DNA from: Sporisorium sorghi
Taxonomy: Eukaryota > Basidiomycota > Ustilaginomycetes > Ustilaginales > Ustilaginaceae
DNA length: 13,206 nucleotides
Reading direction: 5' to 3'
NCBI GenBank assembly: GCA_023212695.1
Contig: JALCCG010000423.1
Coordinates: 1 to 13,206 of the forward strand
Position 1 is the stretch's first letter; each line of letters opens with the position of its first letter. Below are positions 8,770 through 13,206 of this stretch, one piece after another. The notes below the pieces were generated by a model. That model made no database searches and had not been told where the DNA came from. It was given only the letters and a program-made list of their open reading frames with translations. A program made the position numbers and the translations under genes.

Positions 8770-9198
8770 TTACTGGCTCTTCGTCGACTTGGGGATCTCG
8801 ATAATATCCTGAGGTAGACAGTATTTCTGCATGGTCCAACCGTCGGTTTGAGACTTCGGCCTGATGGAGCCGTGGACGCAACGTTCCTTGAAGGTACCGG
8901 CGACAAGGAACTCGACCTCGTGATGCTTCGTGTAGACTGTCGCCCAAGAATAGTCTTCTTTGAATACCAGAACCCAGTCCCTGTTGGTTTCAGGATTGAC
9001 GTAGATGACAGCACCGTTGAGATAATGATGATCGTACCTGACCGGTCCATCGTAACTCTGGAAGCAAAGGAAAACTGCATCTGCGGGAGCTTGGTGCTTG
9101 CCGCAGTACGTCAGAAAATCATTGTGACGGGCGACACTGCTGCACATCACTCCCACGAGAGCGATGGCGGTAGACACAAGGAAAGCGAAGATGCGCAT
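8770..9198 (-). CDS. Gene H: small secreted 4-Cys protein, candidate effector, intact and intronless
   Basis: A single uninterrupted frame from the ATG at 9198 gives 142 residues. The frame is open upstream of this ATG, but the hydrophobic signal peptide (MRIFAFLVSTAIALVGVMCS) begins exactly there. Cys at 32 (TYC), 45 (LCF), 107 and 127 (YC) match B, D and K. DWVLVFKEDYSWATVY aligns with exon 2 of gene G. The phase-1 intron of B, D, G and J is cleanly absent. The C terminus has IIEI plus a seven-residue extension ending KSTKSQ. A TATATA box and a CCCACCAGCA motif lie upstream. Candidate secreted effector; no catalytic motif. Confidence 0.87.
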   Translation of the reverse strand: MRIFAFLVSTAIALVGVMCSSVARHNDFLTYCGKHQAPADAVFLCFQSYDGPVRYDHHYLNGAVIYVNPETNRDWVLVFKEDYSWATVYTKHHEVEFLVAGTFKERCVHGSIRPKSQTDGWTMQKYCLPQDIIEIPKSTKSQ

Positions 9199-9315
9199 GG
9201 CTGAGAGATGGTAGAGAGAGGCAGAAGGAGAGAGTGGGCGTGTGTTTTGAAGAGAATAAGGGCAGATGTTGTGGATGAGGAGCGATAGGAAGGAGAATCG
9301 GTTGGGAATGGAGTG

Positions 9316-9325
9316 CTTATATACC
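9316..9325 (-). promoter_or_regulatory. TATA box candidate of gene H
   Basis: The minus strand reads GGTATATAAG about 120 bp before the ATG, matching the placement in gene B. Confidence 0.55.
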
Positions 9326-9418
9326 TTCTTGCACAAGGGGGAGAGTGCTCGCTGGCAGCCTCATTGCAGGCGGCGCTGGTGCTTGAATAGAGCCGGGCCG
9401 AGGTCCCGCCGTTATTTT

Positions 9419-9434
9419 GGTGCTGGTGGGTCTA
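9419..9434 (-). promoter_or_regulatory. GACCCACCAGCACC motif upstream of gene H
   Basis: The minus strand reads TAGACCCACCAGCACC about 225 bp before the gene H ATG. The TAGACCCACCA part is also found upstream of gene J. Confidence 0.5.
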
Positions 9435-9480
9435 CTATGCCCACTTGATGATGTAGCCACCGCTCAGGACACAGCCATCC

Positions 9481-9800
9481 GCTGCAAGCCTGGGTTAGAA
9501 AGCGAGCGCGAGTAACCATAACGATGACCATAGATTGCAGAAGAGAGTAATTGTTAGGCCCCACGGCTCCCGGGCCCGCCGTAAGGAGGGGACGGTCGAG
9601 CGCAGCAAGGCAGAAAAGGGTGGGAGTACAGGGTGGGGAGAGCTAAGCAAGCTAGGCAGGCGCAGGAAGATGGTGCGCGAGAGAAGAGAAGGAAGCAGTG
9701 AAGCAGAAGAACTATTTGCTAGCACCCACACTTGCCACACAGACGCTCTTCAACGCTCTCGCGCGAGACAGACCATTCGTCGAGCATATATGGGCGACAA
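9481..9800 (+). repeat. Promoter-type repeat, copy 2, with possible remnant of an HNH gene start
   Basis: From about 9605 to 9776 this matches the reverse complement of 13206-13045. A 28-bp block (9720-9747) is identical to 13079-13106 inverted, and both continue to TCTCGCGCGAGACAGACCA. The left part (9554-9580) matches copy 1. Left of that, the minus strand near 9540-9495 encodes LWSSLWLLALAF, comparable with the Leu/Ala-rich signal of the HNH gene at the same relative place, then a stop. No effector gene follows at the distance seen for A and K, so this copy looks orphaned. Confidence 0.6.
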
Positions 9801-10031
9801 CTAGCAAAACTCAGCACGCTCCTCCTCCCTGCGCACAGACCGATGACAGAATCTCTTTACTGCAGTCGAGACTTGTGCACACCGTGGGAACAAAGCCTGA
9901 TCAGCTTGGAAGAAGATGACATTAACGGTGGGAGGTTTCACAGCTAGCCGTCCCGCACAAGTGCTGAGAGTAGTTCTCACGCGCCGAAAGGCAATTGTCG
10001 TACAAACCAAAGAGAGTGCGTTGCCACTGGC
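9801..10031. other. Region between two facing promoter-repeat copies, no gene
   Basis: Copies 2 (plus) and 4 (minus) point at each other across this stretch. No signal peptide or family Cys pattern is seen on either strand. Confidence 0.4.
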
Positions 10032-10105
10032 TGTATGGTGGGTCTGTTGCCCCTGCGTGAGCCCATTCCCACTGTCCTGAATGAAACGGTCTGTCTCGTG
10101 CGAAA
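10032..10105 (-). repeat. Degraded promoter-repeat copy 4
   Basis: The minus strand has TTTCGCACGAGACAGACC (10105-10088), close to the core of copies 1-3, followed about 45 bp later by CAGACCCACCATACA (10046-10032), a version of the second motif. The order and similar spacing of the two motifs match gene A. No intact effector start is found downstream. Confidence 0.4.
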
Positions 10106-10740
10106 GCTGCACATCGAGCCCCACCGACATCAAGAGTTTGTCTAAGGCGCTGCCTGCGGGCGAGTCTTTCAAACCGTCCGTCGTCTCGCAACCAGCAACG
10201 TTCTTGGACTTGAACTGGAATGCATTCTTGCCTTTGCCTCCACAGCCGCAGATCCAGGCCGACCGGCCGGCCTGAACGGAACGTCGGCTATGACCCACAT
10301 AAACAGCTCAGATCGTTTCTTGTAAAGCTCGTTAGCAAGCATCTTGTCTTCAGCGCTTGCTGTACGGACGGCGTAGCCCAAGCTGCGCAAACTGACAGCT
10401 GAGATTCGAACTCCGCCGCACCGCCCTAACAGTTTAAAAATAAAATAAATAAAATCAAAAAAATCCGCCGCTGGTAACGGACTGTTACGCCTGAGCACCC
10501 TTTCTCGCACGAGACACTATCGTACGAGAGGATTTCGTGCTCCGCCACCTCGCGGACCCCCTTTGTAAGCGAGGCTTGCCTCCGTAATCTTTCCTCACGA
10601 ATATGATCATCTCGTTACTAGTTACTCGTGCCTTACTGCACCAGCGTAACACGGACATGCCGCAGTCAGTCAGCACAATTTGAATGCGAGCTCAAGAGAG
10701 CAGTCTCGGACACGTCAAAGAGCACAACTGGTGCGCGTCC
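10106..10740. other. Unassigned region with A-rich tract
   Basis: Overlapping open frames exist on both strands near 10110-10500, but none has a signal peptide, recognised domain or convincing start, so none is called. An A-rich plus-strand tract runs from about 10433 to 10470. Just left of it are GATTCGAACTC (10403-10413, like a Pol III B box) and TAGCCCAAGCTG (10374-10385, like an A box), only about 17 nt apart, too close for a normal tRNA. Confidence 0.35.
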
Positions 10741-10809
10741 AGATCAAATGTCGCACTGGAGATGAATTGAATTGCAGCGACATGTGCGAGGTCTGAAAGC
10801 TTGTCGAGG

Positions 10810-10880
10810 CCCTTGAGCGGTCGGACAAGAGAACATGACGAGCGCAAAGGCGAGCACGGCTGGCAAGACAGGCTTGTGAT
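10810..10880 (-). pseudogene. Gene I: relic of a family signal peptide
   Basis: The minus strand encodes PVLPAVLAFALVMFSCPTAQG, a signal peptide of the family kind. In the place of the start it has ATCACAAGC where A and B have ATGCAAGC, so the ATG is gone and the frame is displaced. The following residues show no family motif and end in a stop at 10744. I take it as a fragment of a lost gene; it could also be a chance hydrophobic stretch. Confidence 0.4.
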
Positions 10881-11040
10881 GGTGAAGTGGGAGGACACGG
10901 AATGAGAGAAGACTGAGACGATCATGGGGTGTGAGGAGAGCGCCGCTGTCCGAGCTTCTCTCTCTTGTGCTCGAGCTGGACACGCGGGAGAGCAAGAGAG
11001 GAAGCAGCGGACGCGATCCAATCTACCACTGTGTAGGTCT

Positions 11041-11545
11041 TCAATTGACGGGCACAACGTCGTTACCGTGGCAGTACGTTCCCTGCTGGGTCGTACCACT
11101 CTGACCCTTTCGCGGACCAACAGAATAGTCAATGCAATCGCCAGGGGCGCCGTCGACCTGGACTGTGTGATCCGCGTTCCAGAACTTAGCATAGCCGTTG
11201 GGCTTGGTCATGACCACGGCGATCTCTGAATGTCCCGCATTGAAGACGGACTAACGTCAGCACGTGTCATCTTCCACTTTCAGCTTGGGCGTCTAAAGTG
11301 AGTGCCAAACGTACCAAAAGAATCGTCCCCTTTGTGGTAAATCTGGCTATACTTGAAATCTTGGGCGTTCCAGTTGAACTTCGTCTTTGAGGAGAAGCAA
11401 CCAAAAATCCCTGGAGGAGCGTATGCCTTGTTACTACAGTAATTTACGTATCCCATCCACCCAAGAGGACTCCTTCATCTGCAGCAGTCCTGCCCATCAC
11501 GGCCACGAGCGCGATGGTAGAGGCGAGGAAGGTCAAGCTTCGCAT
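11041..11545 (-). pseudogene. Gene J: small secreted 4-Cys family, one frame break after the signal peptide
   Basis: ATG at 11545 starts MRSLTFLASTIALVAVMGRTAAD and stops after 33 codons. The family pattern resumes in another frame at GYVNYC (11453), then GIFGCFSSK, QIYHKGDDSF, to a phase-1 donor G|GTACGT (11314). Exon 2 runs from 11225 (acceptor TTCAG, with CTGAC upstream) to 11041: EIAVVMTKPNGYAKFW, GDC (third Cys), TYC (fourth Cys), ending VVPVN. The intron is 89 bp. Here one base is missing (or two are extra) between about 11480 and 11453, the opposite direction from A, C, E and G. With that, it would be 138 residues. All other landmarks are intact. Confidence 0.77.
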
Positions 11546-12338
11546 GGTGGAGTGTGAAGGAGAGTGCGAATGAGAGAAAGAGCAGAGGAGTGAAGATGAG
11601 CTGTTTGGGGTATTCGTCTACTTGAGGATCTGGTGTGCGAAGAGCGGGTTGTGGATTGGAGGGGTTGTGGAATGTTATATGTTTCATGAAAGAGCTCCTC
11701 TGAATCAGTCGGTGTGTGTGCATGGTCTGCTGTGAACGAGAAAGGGGGCCGAGCCGCAGAGAGGTCCCACTGCTTGGTGGGTCTAACGCAGCCGGGCAAC
11801 CCTCACGAGCACAGCCACACCACCATCCCACACAACGTCTGCTGCAACAATCGGTGGAGACTGGTGGGTTCACACCGCAGATGACACGCCACAAGCGGTG
11901 CAGCACAAAATGAGATCCATGCAGATGACTGGGCGATTCCGGTCCCGCTCTTCCACTCGGTGGCGCCTTTTCCCCCAGTGAAAGCGAGGTGCGAGCTTCT
12001 GGCAGTGCCATTGAGGATCCGAATGGCCTCAGGAGTTCAAATTCTCACCGCCTCCTTGGGACCGATGCCCACCAGCTTGCAGGTTCCAGGCAACCAAGGG
12101 ATGAAATGAAATAGATTGCATCTGCTAGGCTAGTCCGGTCACAGAGCAAGAACGAAAGGAAAACTTGAAAGAAGTTTGAGCTGCGATCACAATCCACAGT
12201 GTCTAGAAAGGTGCAAGTAAAGACAAGCGGCAACTATGAGGCTCTGAGGCGCTGCCCCGGACTTTTGCGGCGGCGCTGTTCAGGAGAGGCAATCATCGAC
12301 GAGTATCTTGATCGTGCCCCCGATCTTTCAGGATCTCT
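11546..12338. other. Upstream region of gene J, 3' flank of gene K
   Basis: No gene is recognised. It holds an ATATAACATT stretch on minus (11671-11680, 130 bp before the gene J ATG) and two CCCACCA-type motifs. From about 11900 to 12338 I see nothing. Confidence 0.45.
11770..11785 (-). promoter_or_regulatory. TAGACCCACCAAGCAG motif upstream of gene J
   Basis: The minus strand reads TAGACCCACCAAGCAG about 230 bp before the gene J ATG, matching the gene H site (TAGACCCACCAGCACC) except for one inserted A. A weaker copy, GAACCCACCAGTC, lies at 11859-11871. Confidence 0.45.
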
Positions 12339-12782
12339 CTACTTGTCGATCGTGGTGGGGATGGGATCGTGCTGACAAAACGTGGCCCAGTTTTGCAGGT
12401 CGGGAATGCGGGTTGATGTCGTGTGCGGCTCAGGGGCGCCGATTGCATATTGGACACAACTGTCATCGTTCAAGAGCGAGTTGCGCACGATGACCGGGCG
12501 ATGATCCGTCCAGAACGTAGCTTGACCGATCGAGCCAGAGAGAGCAACTGCAAAACGACTGGGGCTTTCCAGATTGGGAAAGAATCGAGCGTTGACTACG
12601 GTCTCAACTTGAGGGTTGCCGTCCTCAGACTCGAAGCAAATGAAGAAGGTCCCTTTGGGAAGTTGACCTCGCCGATCGCCGCAGTATCCTCTCCAGCCGT
12701 CGGGACTGTACCAGCACACTACGCTGCTACACATGATTGCTACGAGCATGATGGTAGACGAGATGAATGTCGAAGATCGCAT
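12339..12782 (-). CDS. Gene K: small secreted 4-Cys protein, candidate effector, intact and intronless
   Basis: An uninterrupted frame from the ATG at 12782 encodes 147 residues, the longest of the intact members. Signal peptide MRSSTFISSTIMLVAIMCSS. Cys at 34 (GYC), 49 (ICF), 109 (SC) and 136 (FC) match B, D and H, plus an extra Cys at 23. RFAVALSGSIGQATFW is the strand that follows the intron in split relatives; here no intron exists. It ends IPTTIDK. Its first residues MRSS resemble G and J, so G, H, J and K form a subgroup. The promoter repeat copy 3 lies upstream. Confidence 0.87.
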   Translation of the reverse strand: MRSSTFISSTIMLVAIMCSSVVCWYSPDGWRGYCGDRRGQLPKGTFFICFESEDGNPQVETVVNARFFPNLESPSRFAVALSGSIGQATFWTDHRPVIVRNSLLNDDSCVQYAIGAPEPHTTSTRIPDLQNWATFCQHDPIPTTIDK

Positions 12783-12984
12783 GCTGTCAGAGAGTGGAGG
12801 GAGCGAGTAGGAGATGGCGTAGGTGACTTGATGAGGGCGAAGGGATTATAGATGAGAGAAACGGGGGCTACTTATGCTTTTTGTGCCAAAGAATCTAGCG
12901 GGGACCTCAGACACGGCGAGAACTGGCAGGCGAGGGAGAGGCGAAACAGTAGCATCACCGGTTGTAACGAGGCTCTACCGCGCT

Positions 12985-13206
12985 CACAAGGGACCCACCC
13001 TCGCATTGTTCGTTTTGCTATCTGTCGTCACAGTGGGCTCAAAGAGTTGGTCTGTCTCGCGCGAGAAGCGTCGAAGTCAGCGTCTGTGTGGCAAGTGTGG
13101 GTGCTAGTTAGCAAATATTTTCTTGCCTCCTCTTCTCTCATCACACCATCTTGCCGCGCCTGCCAAGCGCACTTAGCTTTCCCACCCTGTACCCTCCCTT
13201 CTGCCT
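12985..13206 (-). repeat. Promoter-type repeat, copy 3 (upstream of gene K, runs off the window)
   Basis: It is the inverted counterpart of copy 2: the 28-bp block 13079-13106 is identical to 9720-9747, and the core GCGCGAGACAGACC is at about 13049-13062 on minus. The core is about 267 bp upstream of the gene K ATG, against 278 bp for gene A. GGGTGGGTCC at about 12991-13000 (minus) is the second motif in reversed orientation. The match continues to the right edge. Confidence 0.7.

Noticed and set aside
10367..10420. Possible tRNA gene on plus
   Set aside because: B-box-like and partial acceptor pairing exist, but total length is about 55 nt and there is no room for an anticodon arm.
9801..10510. 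Overlapping open frames on both strands near 9801-10510
   Set aside because: Frames conflict, none has a clear start, signal peptide or domain, and part covers promoter-repeat sequence. I could not tell which, if any, codes.
1962..12782. Tiny introns of 1-40 bp as explanation for the frame breaks
   Set aside because: No GT-AG pair of plausible size restores the frames in the cases I tried (F in particular), and real introns in the family are about 90-110 bp.
1..13206. CRISPR array, bacterial operon or phage region
   Set aside because: No regular direct repeats with spacers, no ribosome binding sites, and spliced genes with TATA-like promoters indicate a eukaryotic nuclear genome despite the phage-like HNH motif.

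Overview
The window looks like nuclear DNA of a fungus, most likely a plant-associated basidiomycete (a smut-type fungus is my best guess, not proven). Reasons: genes are spaced and not in operons, several carry one short GT-AG intron of about 90-110 bp, base composition is mildly GC-rich, and most genes encode small cysteine-containing proteins with signal peptides.

Layout. The left end (30..1487, minus) holds one longer gene for a protein with two HNH/AP2-like modules, apparently with a signal peptide. From 1962 to 12782 there is a cluster of eleven relatives of one small secreted protein family, labelled A to K here: A and B on plus, C to K on minus. The family plan is: signal peptide, an aromatic-Cys pair soon after it, an x-Cys-Phe motif about 14 residues later, a phase-1 intron, a hydrophobic strand of the type Phe-Ala-Leu-Val, a third Cys, a fourth Cys, and an end rich in Ile. 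Mature proteins are about 110-125 residues with four conserved Cys. I do not recognise the family by name.

Condition. B (2434), D (5023), H (9198) and K (12782) read through intact. E, G and J each need one single-base change to read through. A and C have one frame break and no recognisable second exon. F has an in-frame TAG and no usable acceptor at the expected place. I (about 10880) is only a signal-peptide relic. E, H and K lack the intron.

Non-coding structure. A promoter-type repeat sits at about 1548-1690 (between the HNH gene and A), 9481-9800, 12985-13206 (upstream of K, inverted) and, in degraded form, 10032-10105. It carries a GCGCGAGACAGACC core about 270 bp before the start of A and of K. 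A second short motif, GACCCACCAGCA-like, lies 120-240 bp upstream of A, C, G, H and J. The HNH gene and effector A are divergent across the first repeat copy, and the second copy keeps a possible remnant of an HNH gene start. This suggests that HNH gene plus effector was an ancestral duplicated unit, and predicts another HNH gene just beyond the right edge.

Interpretation. The cluster resembles a rapidly duplicating and decaying candidate-effector locus. That role is inferred from secretion signals, Cys pattern and birth-and-death structure, not from any recognised domain.
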